From the NCBI RefSeq assembly GCF_004769575.1, contig NZ_RQGA01000014.1, forward strand, positions 558,001-622,000: 64,000 bases of DNA. Direction: 5' to 3'. Positions within the stretch are counted from its first letter, which is position 1. The number at the start of each line of letters is the position of its first letter. Position numbers and translations under genes: made by a program. The notes under the pieces were generated by a model. The model was not told the origin of the DNA. It was given only the letters and a program-made list of their open reading frames with translations, and searched no databases. This DNA comes from Leptospira perdikensis. GTDB taxonomy: Bacteria; Spirochaetota; Leptospiria; Leptospirales; Leptospiraceae. Shown here one piece after another: positions 27,246-36,594 of this stretch.

Positions 27246-28184
27246 ATGAATACCCATGGGAAACTTTTAACCACTACGATCCTATCTGCACTCCTCTTTG
27301 TTCAATGTGCATCCACCCTCCACAAAACAGGAATTAGTTTAGAACGATACAGATCAGATTTAGAAACAAAATCGATTTTAGTCGACGGTCTTCAGTGGAA
27401 GTATACAGAAAAACCTGGTGATAGAGAAATCCTTATCGCAGTACATGGATTTGGTGGAGATAAAGACCATTGGACTCGGTTTTTTAGACACCTTCCCGAA
27501 GGAATCCGAGTTTTTTCTCCCGACCTACCGGGTTTTGGAGAATCAGACAAACCCGAAGGTGCAAATTATACCCAAGAGGCGCAGGCAGACAGGCTTTACC
27601 AATTCACAGAAACATTAGGGTTAAAGAATTTTCACATTGCTGGGAATTCTATGGGCGGGGGGATCGCTGGTATCTTTGCCGCCAAATACCCAGAGAAAGT
27701 AAAATCACTCATTTTGTTTGACAACGCAGGAATCAAAAGTCCTACCCCGAGTGAAATGCAAACCATTGAGATGTCCGGAAAACCGAGCCCCCTTCTTCTC
27801 ACAAGTCCTGAAGACTTCGATAGACTTCTTGCTTTTACCTTTGTGAACCCACCCTATCTCCCCAGTTTCTTAAAAACATACTTTGCAAATAAAACCTTTG
27901 CCAATAGAGACTGGAACGCATCCATCCTAAAACAAATTCGAAGGGAAGGTTATTTCTTAGAAAACAAATTGGAAAAAATTCAATCTCCCACCTTGGTCAT
28001 CTGGGGAAAAGAAGACAAAGTCATCCATTACACAGTCATGGATGTTTTAAAAAAGAAGATGAAAACAAAACTGGAAACAGTCCTTTTAGAGAATATGGGC
28101 CATGCTCCCATGATAGAAGATCCAAAATTGTCCGCCAAACTCGTACAAGACTGGATTTACAACCTACAAACTTCTCAAAAATAA
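27246..28184 (+). CDS. Alpha/beta hydrolase lipoprotein
   Basis: The protein has 312 aa. A lipoprotein signal is present (ALLFVQCAS, Cys near residue 21). The alpha/beta hydrolase fold shows an oxyanion motif AVHGFGGDKDHW near residue 66, FSPDLPGFGESDKP near residue 90, the nucleophile in AGNSMGGGIAG near residue 134, an acid Asp in WGKEDKVIHY near 260 and His in ENMGHAPMIED near 284. It is likely a periplasmic or outer-membrane esterase or lipase. The substrate is unknown. A GAGGA ribosome binding site precedes the ATG. Confidence 0.9.
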   Translation: MNTHGKLLTTTILSALLFVQCASTLHKTGISLERYRSDLETKSILVDGLQWKYTEKPGDREILIAVHGFGGDKDHWTRFFRHLPEGIRVFSPDLPGFGESDKPEGANYTQEAQADRLYQFTETLGLKNFHIAGNSMGGGIAGIFAAKYPEKVKSLILFDNAGIKSPTPSEMQTIEMSGKPSPLLLTSPEDFDRLLAFTFVNPPYLPSFLKTYFANKTFANRDWNASILKQIRREGYFLENKLEKIQSPTLVIWGKEDKVIHYTVMDVLKKKMKTKLETVLLENMGHAPMIEDPKLSAKLVQDWIYNLQTSQK

Positions 28185-28242
28185 TCTCCAAATACTTTAG
28201 TATTTTTTTTCCAATTTAGGATAAAAAAATACTTGTACTTTC

Positions 28243-28887
28243 ATGGGTTTTTTATGTTATAAACCCGTGAGCGTAAAACATAACAACAAAACATTGATAG
28301 GAATTACCGGATCCATTGGATCAGGAAAGTCCACTGTGCTTGCTATGTTTGGCGAATTAGGAGCCGAAACGATTAGTTCTGACTCCATTGCTCGCAGTTT
28401 CACAGAACCGAACAGTCCCGTTATCAAAGAATTAGTATCTATATTTGGCGAATCGATTCTAGATTCCGAAGGTGCACCTTCCAGAACAAAAATTGCGGAA
28501 TCTGCTTTTTCCGACAAATCAAAGCTAAATGCCCTAAACAACCTTCTCCACCCTTTAATTCGCAAAACCTTTCTCGAATTTCTAAATTCCAGAGAACCAG
28601 GAAGTATCATCGCCTGGGAAGTTCCTCTCCTCTTCGAAACAGATGCCTACAGCCTTTGCGACTTTACGGTGACCGTAGCAGTGAACCCGGAGGTCGCCTT
28701 CGAACGAGTTATGGGACGAGGTGGAATGACAAAAGAAGACTTCCAAAGACGAAACCTCGCCCAAATGGAATTGGCGAAAAAAAAGTCTCTCTCTGATTTT
28801 GTCGTAACGAACGATAATCAAAGGGAAGAGTTAAAAGAACAAATCGAAATCATCTATTCAGAAATCAAACAAAGGATTCAAAAATGA
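28243..28887 (+). CDS. coaE: Dephospho-CoA kinase
   Basis: This enzyme phosphorylates dephospho-CoA in the last step of CoA synthesis. It has 214 aa from ATG 28243. The P-loop GSIGSGKST is at residues 23-31; SSDSIARSFTEP is the CoA-binding/lid start and AWEVPLLFE the conserved region near 125. The start is uncertain: GTG 28267 gives a more usual length and sits at the predicted start point of a TTGTAC-N18-TTATAA promoter (28233-28262). The stop overlaps the SPOR gene (ATGA). Confidence 0.93.
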   Translation: MGFLCYKPVSVKHNNKTLIGITGSIGSGKSTVLAMFGELGAETISSDSIARSFTEPNSPVIKELVSIFGESILDSEGAPSRTKIAESAFSDKSKLNALNNLLHPLIRKTFLEFLNSREPGSIIAWEVPLLFETDAYSLCDFTVTVAVNPEVAFERVMGRGGMTKEDFQRRNLAQMELAKKKSLSDFVVTNDNQREELKEQIEIIYSEIKQRIQK

Positions 28888-29672
28888 AAGAAAGAGTATT
28901 TTACGTAATCAACCTAGATAAACAAAGAATTGGAGTTTTATCCCTCTTTCTTTTTGCACTGTTCTTTTCGATTTTTTTTCTCGGCGTTTCCGTAGGAAAA
29001 GGAAAAGCAGAAGAAACACAAACTCTTTACAAGAAGTTGGAAGTAAGTCCAGTCGCTCCTGAAGTGACCGATGGATCGATCCCTGCACCAACTACTGCCA
29101 CACCGGATGCGGCAAATACAACGGTAGGAACAAATGTTGCTTCTTCTCTTGTTCAGGGGACAAAAACCAAAGAACAACCAAATCTATCTCAAGAAATTCC
29201 AATGGCCGATGTGGGTAATCATCCCTACTTTGTAGAAACATCCACTGCCAAAGATGAGGAAGAAGAGAAAAAACAACAAGTTGTAGATTTGACAAAACGT
29301 ACAGAAAAAAAAGTTTCTGCAAACAAAGTAGAAAGTTTTAAAAATTTGGCTCCCACGTCAAAATCATATAAATCACAAAAAACAAATTCACAAGTTGTTA
29401 CGACAACTAAGTCTGAAGGAAAACAATATACCTTACAATTGGCAGCTTTTACGAGCAGACAATCTGCTGAGACATTTTTATCTCAACTTAAATCAGATAA
29501 CCATGGTAAGTTGGCTGCGAAAACCTTCATCGTAGTGAAAAATGGGTTCTTTGTGGTGCAAATGGGAAAATCGAAAGATAAGTCCTCTCTTTCTAAAGCC
29601 CTATCCAAAACTTCCATGCCTAAGGAAATTAAATCCAAAGCTATGGTTGTGAGTTACCAACCGCTTTCATAA
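28884..29672 (+). CDS. SPOR-domain membrane protein
   Basis: The protein has 262 aa. A cytoplasmic basic start and one membrane helix (residues 18-36, LSLFLFALFFSIFFLGVSVG) precede a long low-complexity Thr/Lys/Glu linker (about 45-170). A C-terminal SPOR domain begins at YTLQLAAFTSRQSAETFLSQL and ends near KAMVVSY. SPOR domains bind denuded glycan strands of septal peptidoglycan. It is linked to coaE by an ATGA overlap. It likely acts at the division septum. Confidence 0.88.
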   Translation: MKERVFYVINLDKQRIGVLSLFLFALFFSIFFLGVSVGKGKAEETQTLYKKLEVSPVAPEVTDGSIPAPTTATPDAANTTVGTNVASSLVQGTKTKEQPNLSQEIPMADVGNHPYFVETSTAKDEEEEKKQQVVDLTKRTEKKVSANKVESFKNLAPTSKSYKSQKTNSQVVTTTKSEGKQYTLQLAAFTSRQSAETFLSQLKSDNHGKLAAKTFIVVKNGFFVVQMGKSKDKSSLSKALSKTSMPKEIKSKAMVVSYQPLS

Positions 29673-29805
29673 AAAAAGATCGTCAAAAACCTTGGCCTTC
29701 GGCTTTCCTAAAGATTCTTTAGGGGAGCCTTTTTCTGATTTCTTCCCAATTAGAAATCAGAAATTATTTACAAAATCAATTAAGAGAGATTCTCTAATCA
29801 TTAGA

Positions 29806-30216
29806 ATGGAAGCAGAGGAAACTCCCCACCACAGTCTCACTTATGGAACCAGCCGATTGGCTCCGGCGATCAGTCTCGTGGACCGAGCAAAAGAAATTGA
29901 ATTGGCTGAAGAGTCAGTTAAACTTCATGTACATGGAAAATTAGAAGTCATTGCCAACCAAATCCGCCGTCTTAAGGAAGAAGCAGAACTAATCTTAGAA
30001 CAAGCAGAAAAAGATATAGAACTTCATAAAGCTCGTTGTCAGTTTGAAAAAAAACCAGGTCAGACCATTCATCTTTACGAAAAAGAAACAGGTTCTTACT
30101 TTTCCCTTCTAGCACCCAGTGATTGGGGAAAGAACCCACCACATTCGTACAAAGGATCCTACACTATGAATCCTGATCGAAGTTTTACCGAAATTTTCCT
30201 GACACCCAAACCGTAA
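29806..30216 (+). CDS. DUF2452-like protein
   Basis: The protein has 136 aa from ATG 29806; a TTG at 29692 would give 174 aa, but the extra part has low similarity potential. A helical region (ISLVDRAKEIELAEESVKLH) precedes a C-terminal beta segment (YEKETGSYFSLLAPSDWG). It has the look of DUF2452: a coiled helix that ends in a LAPSDWG box. There is no signal peptide. Function unknown. Confidence 0.6.
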   Translation: MEAEETPHHSLTYGTSRLAPAISLVDRAKEIELAEESVKLHVHGKLEVIANQIRRLKEEAELILEQAEKDIELHKARCQFEKKPGQTIHLYEKETGSYFSLLAPSDWGKNPPHSYKGSYTMNPDRSFTEIFLTPKP

Positions 30217-30225
30217 CACCTAACT

Positions 30226-30930
30226 TTGATTTATCAATTTAAACTTAAAATCAAATTACTAAAAAGGATATTTACTTCTCTAATCAATGGGAAGTATTTT
30301 CTTTTCGGACTAAAACCAAATACAATTGCTTTATGGACAGAGGAAACATCCCTTAGTTTACCTATTTTTGATTCCCCACTTAAGGAAGGAAAACTTCAAA
30401 ACCTTCGGATTGCGATCGCAAATTTAAATGGTCGTGTCCTAAATCCAGGAAGAATCTTTTCCTTTTGGCATGAAATCGGAAATCCCACTCTCCAAAAGGG
30501 ATATCAAGAAGGACGTGTGATCCGCAATGGAGAAGTAGGAGCGGAGATTGCAGGCGGACTTTGTCAATTGTCTGGGATCATCTACTATCTCGCGTTGGAA
30601 CTCGGACTAACCATCATAGAACGATACCCTCACTCACGTGACTTATATACTGAAAAAACAAGATTTACACCACTCGGAACCGATGCCTCCGTTGTGTTTC
30701 CCACAAAAGATTTACGAATCCAAAATTCATTTCCTTTTCCCTTACTTATGGAATGGGATCTCACCGATACAAACCTGACATTTCGAATCAAAACAGCAAA
30801 ACCTCTGAGGCGACAAAAATTATATTTCCAACAAACAAACAAAAATGGATATTCGAATGTTTTAGTTTATCGAGAATCAGAAAAAAATGACAAACCCATC
30901 TTATGTTCTTCCGATGATTACCTACTTTAA
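30226..30930 (+). CDS. VanW family protein
   Basis: The protein has 234 aa with a TTG start. The VanW domain appears as LNGRVLNPGRIFSFWHEIGNPTLQKGYQEGRVI (read as two blocks near residues 65-102), followed by GEVGAEIAGGLCQLSGIIYYLALELGL. VanW genes occur in vancomycin clusters but also widely elsewhere with envelope roles; there are no van genes here. Its 3' end overlaps the following membrane-protein gene by 44 bases. Confidence 0.85.
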   Translation: MIYQFKLKIKLLKRIFTSLINGKYFLFGLKPNTIALWTEETSLSLPIFDSPLKEGKLQNLRIAIANLNGRVLNPGRIFSFWHEIGNPTLQKGYQEGRVIRNGEVGAEIAGGLCQLSGIIYYLALELGLTIIERYPHSRDLYTEKTRFTPLGTDASVVFPTKDLRIQNSFPFPLLMEWDLTDTNLTFRIKTAKPLRRQKLYFQQTNKNGYSNVLVYRESEKNDKPILCSSDDYLL

Positions 30931-32380
30931 AAAAAAGGGATTTGTTATTGGGATCTTCCTACTTGTTGTTTGTTTGCAATTGATCGTACAGTTCAGCTCA
31001 AACTTTGCTTATGGAGCTGACGGTTATTACTACGCCGCCCAAGTAAATTCTTACATTACCAAAGGTAGGTTTTTTAGTCCGGATGTATCTCCTGTTTTAT
31101 ATGGCCTAGTTTACTTTTCAAAACTAGGAACCAATATTGTCGTAACAAATAAGGTATTTGTGTCCCTACTTGTTGGTTTTTTATTCTTATCTGGATACCG
31201 ACTCACACTTCACCTTTCTAAAAAAGAATCTACTTCTGTATTACTTGGACTGGTTTTGGTTTCTTCTTCTTTTTTGCCACATTTTAGTTTTAACTTTATC
31301 AAAAACTTAGGGGGGATTGTTTTTTTTATCTTATTTTTAACAGAACTTTGGATTTTAGAAAAGTCAGAACATAAAGACAACCTAATAAACTACATACGCA
31401 TTTGTATCATATTTTTATTAGTGCTTTTCAGTCATAAAATCACAGCAGGGATAGCTTTCTGTTTTCTGCTGCCTTGGATATGGAAACAAATTCCAATTGC
31501 AAAAATCTACAGAACCCTTCTCCTTTTGGCACTACCACTTACCCTAGTGGGACTTACCTTTCTTTTTCCAAATCTAATTCACTGGAATGATTTAAAAACG
31601 ATTCTCTCTGAAGAATTACAGTTTCAGCTCCTTTCTCCGTTTTTTAAGTATTCCCAAATCCTTCCTGAATTTGTATGGGAACAAATTCTATTTTTTCTTT
31701 CGCCCTGGATTTATTTAATCCGAAGAACAAAACTCTCCCCTGTGGAGAAATCGTTTTACGATAGATTGGTTGTTTTCTTTTTCCTACTCTCACTTCCTAT
31801 TTTTAGTTATACACCCTTTAGTTTTCCATTTCGATTGTTTTTACTTATTTTTATCCCATCCACTTTTTTATTACTTCCTTTCCTCTCCCAAATTAAATCA
31901 AAATGGATGATCACCTCCCTCTGTTTGCTAATCGCGATCTATCAATATTTTACAATGATCAAAGAAAAAGATTTTAACAATCAAGATTACAAACTCTATT
32001 CGATTCTACTTCCTTTGTTTCAATTTCCAAAAGACTCTTTGATTATCGTACACCAAGGTTTTGACTATTTTATTTGTTACAATAAGGCAGGAGACGCTTT
32101 CCATTTTTTACCAGAAGAGAAACACAAAGGTAGGCCCATTTACCGAATTGTATATGGAGTGTCTGGGGCGGACTATAAAAAATATCTCCCAGATAATGTA
32201 AAGATACAGTATCTACCCGGTTTTTATTCTGTATTGGAAGAAGGGAAATGGCAGGAGTTTATAAACAAACTTCCTGCCGAATCCAAGAAACGGATATTAG
32301 ATTGGAAAAATCCTCATACACACCGAACCAATGGAATGATTCGAAATGAATCCTTTAAGGAGAAGAGTAAGAAGATTTAG
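30887..32380 (+). CDS. Polytopic membrane protein, GT-C-like
   Basis: The protein has 497 aa with about ten hydrophobic segments and a C-terminal soluble part (about residues 390-497). The first loop has GADGYYYAAQVNSYITKG, like the DGYYY/DDxxx loop of GT-C glycosyltransferases and oligosaccharyl transferases. The start overlaps the VanW gene by 44 bases. The stop overlaps the convergent lipoprotein gene by 26 bases. I infer a glycan-related role from the loop and VanW neighbour; no enzyme name can be given. Confidence 0.65.
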   Translation: MTNPSYVLPMITYFKKKGFVIGIFLLVVCLQLIVQFSSNFAYGADGYYYAAQVNSYITKGRFFSPDVSPVLYGLVYFSKLGTNIVVTNKVFVSLLVGFLFLSGYRLTLHLSKKESTSVLLGLVLVSSSFLPHFSFNFIKNLGGIVFFILFLTELWILEKSEHKDNLINYIRICIIFLLVLFSHKITAGIAFCFLLPWIWKQIPIAKIYRTLLLLALPLTLVGLTFLFPNLIHWNDLKTILSEELQFQLLSPFFKYSQILPEFVWEQILFFLSPWIYLIRRTKLSPVEKSFYDRLVVFFFLLSLPIFSYTPFSFPFRLFLLIFIPSTFLLLPFLSQIKSKWMITSLCLLIAIYQYFTMIKEKDFNNQDYKLYSILLPLFQFPKDSLIIVHQGFDYFICYNKAGDAFHFLPEEKHKGRPIYRIVYGVSGADYKKYLPDNVKIQYLPGFYSVLEEGKWQEFINKLPAESKKRILDWKNPHTHRTNGMIRNESFKEKSKKI

Positions 32381-33113
32381 TATAGGCATACTCTGTTGCA
32401 CATGCAGATTCTTTTTCTTTTTTCTCTTTTAGTAACAAGAGTTTGTCGTTACAAACATAAAAATAAAGATTTTCTTTTCCCTCCACAGGGTAGGTGCTCA
32501 GCGCCACCAAATGACTATCAGAATCAGAATATCCAAAATAAGCGTTATTATAAGCAGTTCGTTCTTCATCTGTTTGTGGGTATTGAATGAAAATAGAAGG
32601 TCGAACAAGTCTAGATTTTGTATCCAATACTAAATGGTCGGAATACACATCAAACACACCTTCTAACTTTTCACTAATTCCTGAATAACCAAAATAAGCG
32701 CGATATACAAAACTTTCCCCATCAAATTCAATTGTATTTGAACAATCCTGCCTATCAGGAACTTTACAAAGCACAAAGTTTCCTTGGACAGCAGCAATCA
32801 TCGCATCCCTAGATTCAACTTTGCTAATAGACAAATAACCACCAAATACCCAACCAGTGATGTCCTTGGACTTAACACGGTACCAGAAAGAGGAAATTCC
32901 ATCGATTTCTGTTTCTGATTCCGATTTTTCTAAAACACTGACTTCATCACCGAGTTTCAGTTTCCCAACCTTCTCTCCATCCAATGTGGGGGTTTTTCTC
33001 GCATTAAGGACAGTGGCGGAAATAAAAGCATTTTTGCCCACTTCAATGGTAGGAGTCTTTTTGCACTGAAATAAGACAAGAGAGGAAAGGATCACTAAAA
33101 GCAGTTTCTTCAT
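32355..33113 (-). CDS. SH3-domain lipoprotein
   Basis: The protein has 252 aa from ATG 33113. Lipobox VLFQC is near residue 17. A bacterial SH3 (SH3b) domain follows at about residues 28-95 (ATVLNARKTPTLDGEKVGKLKLGD and WYRVKSKDITGWVFGGYLS). The C-terminal half has paired cysteines (LCKVPDRQDC) and beta segments. It is probably an envelope lipoprotein that binds peptidoglycan or a partner peptide. Convergent overlap with the upstream polytopic gene. Confidence 0.78.
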   Translation of the reverse strand: MKKLLLVILSSLVLFQCKKTPTIEVGKNAFISATVLNARKTPTLDGEKVGKLKLGDEVSVLEKSESETEIDGISSFWYRVKSKDITGWVFGGYLSISKVESRDAMIAAVQGNFVLCKVPDRQDCSNTIEFDGESFVYRAYFGYSGISEKLEGVFDVYSDHLVLDTKSRLVRPSIFIQYPQTDEERTAYNNAYFGYSDSDSHLVALSTYPVEGKENLYFYVCNDKLLLLKEKKEKESACATEYAYTKSSYSSP

Positions 33114-33168
33114 GGAAGAAAGATTGGTTTTTAGGAGAAATTTTGGCAAGAAAAAATGTAAGGCCTAT

Positions 33169-33202
33169 ACAAAAGAAATGCCACCTAATTTTTCATAGGT
33201 GG
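33169..33202 (-). terminator. Candidate intrinsic terminator of the YidB-like gene
   Basis: On the minus strand a 7-bp stem CCACCTA/TAGGTGG with an 8-base loop is followed by CATTTCTTTT. It lies 24 bases past the stop at 33226. The T-run is imperfect. Confidence 0.5.
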
Positions 33203-33225
33203 GCCTGAGATTCAATAGGAGGATT

Positions 33226-33627
33226 TTATTTTGTAAATAAGGATGCCAAAGAGGAAAGCTGGGAAGTGATGTCACCGCCAGGTTCTTTTCCATCAGGTGA
33301 AAGTTTATCGATCACCACTGGTAATAAATTTCCAATGAGACCTGCGGTCGCTTCAGAATCCAATCCCACCTTTTTCGCAAGTTCTTGGATCGAATCACTT
33401 CCGAGAACTTTGATCACGTCAGACGCTCCAATATTTACATTATCTCCAGTTCCAACCCAAGAGGATGCTGCCTCAACAAATCCTTTATCCTTAAATTTTT
33501 GGACAATTCCAGACACACCACCGTTCTCCTCTATGATCTTTTGGATCCCAGATACAACTTGTGGATTGTTTTGTACTAGCTCTACTGCCTGAGCTGCGAC
33601 GGCTTTCAAACTTTCAAAAAAACTCAT
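33226..33627 (-). CDS. YidB/DUF937-like protein
   Basis: The protein has 133 aa. It starts MSFFESLKAVAAQAVELV and has a helical DUF937-like repeat (GGVSGIVQKFKDKGFVEAASSWVG, DVIKVLGSDSIQELAKKVG, AGLIGNLLPVVIDKLSPDG), matching E. coli YidB in outline. No signal peptide is present. Function unknown in the family. A likely terminator lies at 33169-33202. Confidence 0.82.
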   Translation of the reverse strand: MSFFESLKAVAAQAVELVQNNPQVVSGIQKIIEENGGVSGIVQKFKDKGFVEAASSWVGTGDNVNIGASDVIKVLGSDSIQELAKKVGLDSEATAGLIGNLLPVVIDKLSPDGKEPGGDITSQLSSLASLFTK

Positions 33628-33857
33628 GCCAAGGATGATGACTCAACAAATCTAAAAAGGAAAGATATTTTTTGAATTCTATTTTTTATTTACTCTATTT
33701 TATCACAAAGATTGTCACAAAAAATCCAAGATATTTACAAAAAATAATAAAACCGAAAATCACTGTTATGTGAATTTTTATAGACGAAATGTAATTTCAT
33801 AAATAGAATTTTTAGAGCAGCCTGCGGACAATGCTGATCTTAAGTAGGAAAAAAACG
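33628..33857. other. AT-rich divergent intergenic region
   Basis: This 230-base gap separates the YidB-like gene (minus) from the RibD-like gene (plus). It is very AT-rich and has a short dyad (TCAC-TGTTAT-GTGA, 33760-33773). An AGGAAAAAAACG ribosome binding site ends just before ATG 33858. I see no gene in it. Confidence 0.5.
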
Positions 33858-34439
33858 ATGAAACCCAAAGGAACGTTATCTGCATTTTTATTTTTATCAC
33901 TCGATGGTTTTTATAAAGGTGAAAACGAAGACATCTCCTGGCATTCCCATGGCCCAGAGGAATCGAAGTTTTCCGAAGATAACCTAAACTCAGGAAACAC
34001 CTTACTTTTTGGAAAAAGAACCTTTCAAATGATGGAATCATTTTGGACCAGTGAAAGTGCTTTTCAGACCTTTCCTATGGTCGCCAAACAAATGCAAAAT
34101 GCCCCAAAATTAGTCCTTTCACATTCAAAACTAAATACCAAATGGAAGCATACGGATACCTTGGAACCTAACTGGGTGCAACAGATACTACAGCTAAAAG
34201 AAAAAGGAACGAGTATCACAATCCTAGGAAGTGGAGAGGTCGTCCGTCAATGTTCGGACTTAGGCCTTCTCGACCATTATTCTCTAATGGTCGATCCGAT
34301 CGCAATAGGAAAAGGTGAATCTTTGTTTGGTGGGCTAAAATCGACACAATCCTTAAAACTCGAATCCACTAAGAGTTTTGCCAGTGGATCGGTGCTTCTC
34401 AATTACAAAAAAATACAGGATGATTCTGTCGAAGAATAG
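33858..34439 (+). CDS. Dihydrofolate reductase-like (RibD C-terminal) protein
   Basis: The protein has 193 aa from ATG 33858. Its RibD_C-type fold shows a first-strand motif SAFLFLSLDGFYKG near residue 7, NTLLFGKRTFQMMESFW near 52 and an ITILGSGEVVRQCSDLGLLDHY block near 125. YyaP/YwjB-type DHFR paralogues share these. It likely binds NADPH; the substrate is unknown. The frame is open 27 bases further upstream (33831), but the AGGA site supports 33858. Confidence 0.85.
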   Translation: MKPKGTLSAFLFLSLDGFYKGENEDISWHSHGPEESKFSEDNLNSGNTLLFGKRTFQMMESFWTSESAFQTFPMVAKQMQNAPKLVLSHSKLNTKWKHTDTLEPNWVQQILQLKEKGTSITILGSGEVVRQCSDLGLLDHYSLMVDPIAIGKGESLFGGLKSTQSLKLESTKSFASGSVLLNYKKIQDDSVEE

Positions 34440-34640
34440 AGTTTTTGCAAAAGGAATTGTACGAAGTGTTCGAATTTTGGGAAACCGGATCGAGTAAATC
34501 TTAATGTTCAATTTTTAAGCATTTTCAAACATCCTTTCAAAAACCTTAAATCCAAACACAGTATAAAGCAGGTAACCATTCCCCTTTCTCTGTTTTCACT
34601 TTTTCATAAGATTAAATCATTGCACTCCCATTCCCGAAAC

Positions 34641-34661
34641 CTAACATCAACACAATGTTAG
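34641..34661. promoter_or_regulatory. Short dyad upstream of the FG-GAP lipoprotein gene
   Basis: CTAACAT and ATGTTAG are separated by 7 bases and lie 12 bases before ATG 34674. The position suits an operator or a leader hairpin. The remaining 34440-34640 has no gene I can see. Confidence 0.35.
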
Positions 34662-34673
34662 ACTCTGAGAACC

Positions 34674-36569
34674 ATGGTATTTAGAACGTTCCGTCAAAAA
34701 CTGAAGCTAACACCTAGATTTTTGCCATTGGTTGTAATTTTCAGTTTCATTGGTTGTTGGTCCAATCCCCTCACCCACCCACCAATTGAATGTTTGATGA
34801 AGATATCCAATTTTATCTGCCCCGATAATGACATTTTGAGACGTTGGTCTCCTGCCTACTATTTACTCCTACTCCCTGAATCCACCGTCACCATTTCCAA
34901 CCTAACCAACCATTCGATTGTGGAAACAGGATTTGTTGTGGGTACGGTTCCTCCTGGACCAACCTTCGTAAACGTTGGAATTGATGATGCACAGCCTACC
35001 CAAGTCCCAGTAGTCAACGGAACTTGGCGGTATGCTCTGCCTGCAAAGGCCGTTACCAATACATTTTGGACCTATGGAAGCCTTCATACTATCTATGCGC
35101 ATTTGCCTTATGAAAGATCCAATACCATCCAAGTGCGAATGGGAACCAATCATGATACAAATGGGGATGGGTATCCGGATTTGATTGTATCGGCATGTCC
35201 AAACAATAGTACCCAAGGTTATGGCTATGTTTACACACCAAATCCAAATACGAAACAACTCGAAATGACACCTAACACAGTTCTAACAAACGGAATCACT
35301 TCCTATTTTTTTGGAAGTCGAATTGGTGCTGGTGATTTTAATGGAGATGGGTACTCTGATATTTTAATTGGAGCGCAAGCATATAATGCTGCGGCAGGGA
35401 GAGCCTATTTATTTTTAAGCCAAGGTCAGTCAGGAGTTCCTTCCCAAAACCTAAATGCCGGCGGATCGGCCGATGCGATTCTTGATGGAGTGACAGGTGG
35501 TGGAAGATTTGGAACGAATATCATCGGAGCCGATATCAATCATGACGGTTATGATGACGCAGTATTTGCTTCTCCTTGGGCAAATGAATTATTTATTTTC
35601 TATAGCCAAGGTACTAACGGATTTTCATCACTAAACACGAATTCAGCGAATTTTGTTTTTAAAAACCCGGCTCCTCCCAACCCAGATGATAATTTCGGAT
35701 CCTTTGCTTTAGCTGGTGATATCAATGGAGATGGTTTTTTAGATTTAGTAGTCAGTGCTACGACGCATTCCACGATCGTTGGCCGGATTTATATCTTCAT
35801 ATCCAATCAAGGATCCTTACCTACGACTCCGCAACAAATCCTGGTTGCTCCAATAGAACCTTCACCAGGTTGCGCTGCAGGTACCGGGTGCCAATTTGGA
35901 ACTAGTTTTGCTTTGGATTATTTTAATTCTGACCGTTGTATCGATCTTGCTGTGGGTGGACCAAGTTTCAATTCAAATCAAGGAATCGTATTCGTATACC
36001 ATTCCACTTGCGACCCAATCAATCCATATACTACACCGGTTGCTACGTTGGTAGGACCGCCAACGACAAGTTGTAATGCGAATAATTGTTCCTTTGGTGG
36101 AACCGTAGCTTCCGGTGATACCAATGGAGATGGCTTACCCGATCTCTTAATCGGATCTCCAGGTGCCAGTTCCGGAATCGGTGACGCATACTTAGTGTTA
36201 AATGATCAAATTTCAGGATTTCGTAATATGAACTTAAGTGCGGGCGGATCTGCTGATAGCCTTTTTTCTGGTTCACTCGTGAATCGTGGATTCTCTCAAG
36301 GATTAAAGTTCCAAGACACCAATGCAGACGGTCTTCAAGATATCATCATCTCAGAACCATTGACCACCAATCGAGTTTATACTTTTCATAGTGTGCGCGG
36401 AGGTTTACCAACAAGCCAAAACTTAAATGGAAGCGGAGTGACAAGCCAAACACTTTCTCCTCCAGCAGGGACTTCCTTGGGGAATACCATTGCGTTATGG
36501 AAAACGAAAACCAGGAATTATTTATGGGCTATCGTTTCCCAAACCAAAAAGTTTTTTGGGATGATTTAA
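34674..36569 (+). CDS. FG-GAP repeat lipoprotein
   Basis: The protein has 631 aa. A signal with lipobox FIGC is near residue 28. Seven FG-GAP / calcium-binding blades are visible, with DTNGDGYPDLIVS near 160, DFNGDGYSDILIG near 220, DINHDGYDDAVFAS near 285, DINGDGFLDLVVS near 347, a degenerate DYFNSDRCIDLAVGG near 418, DTNGDGLPDLLIG near 480 and DTNADGLQDIIIS near 546. They suggest an integrin-like beta-propeller. It is likely surface or periplasmic. N-terminal residues 30-120 hold extra cysteines. Binding partner unknown. Confidence 0.88.
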   Translation: MVFRTFRQKLKLTPRFLPLVVIFSFIGCWSNPLTHPPIECLMKISNFICPDNDILRRWSPAYYLLLLPESTVTISNLTNHSIVETGFVVGTVPPGPTFVNVGIDDAQPTQVPVVNGTWRYALPAKAVTNTFWTYGSLHTIYAHLPYERSNTIQVRMGTNHDTNGDGYPDLIVSACPNNSTQGYGYVYTPNPNTKQLEMTPNTVLTNGITSYFFGSRIGAGDFNGDGYSDILIGAQAYNAAAGRAYLFLSQGQSGVPSQNLNAGGSADAILDGVTGGGRFGTNIIGADINHDGYDDAVFASPWANELFIFYSQGTNGFSSLNTNSANFVFKNPAPPNPDDNFGSFALAGDINGDGFLDLVVSATTHSTIVGRIYIFISNQGSLPTTPQQILVAPIEPSPGCAAGTGCQFGTSFALDYFNSDRCIDLAVGGPSFNSNQGIVFVYHSTCDPINPYTTPVATLVGPPTTSCNANNCSFGGTVASGDTNGDGLPDLLIGSPGASSGIGDAYLVLNDQISGFRNMNLSAGGSADSLFSGSLVNRGFSQGLKFQDTNADGLQDIIISEPLTTNRVYTFHSVRGGLPTSQNLNGSGVTSQTLSPPAGTSLGNTIALWKTKTRNYLWAIVSQTKKFFGMI

Positions 36570-36594
36570 CGGGAGATAGATTAATTTTTTCATT

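Noticed and set aside
28190..28210. AT-only stem (AAATACT/AGTATTT) plus T-run after the hydrolase lipoprotein gene
   Set aside because: The stem is too weak and the loop too small to call a terminator.
34902..35258. Antisense frames over the FG-GAP gene
   Set aside because: Repeated blades on the plus strand create open frames on the other strand by codon bias.
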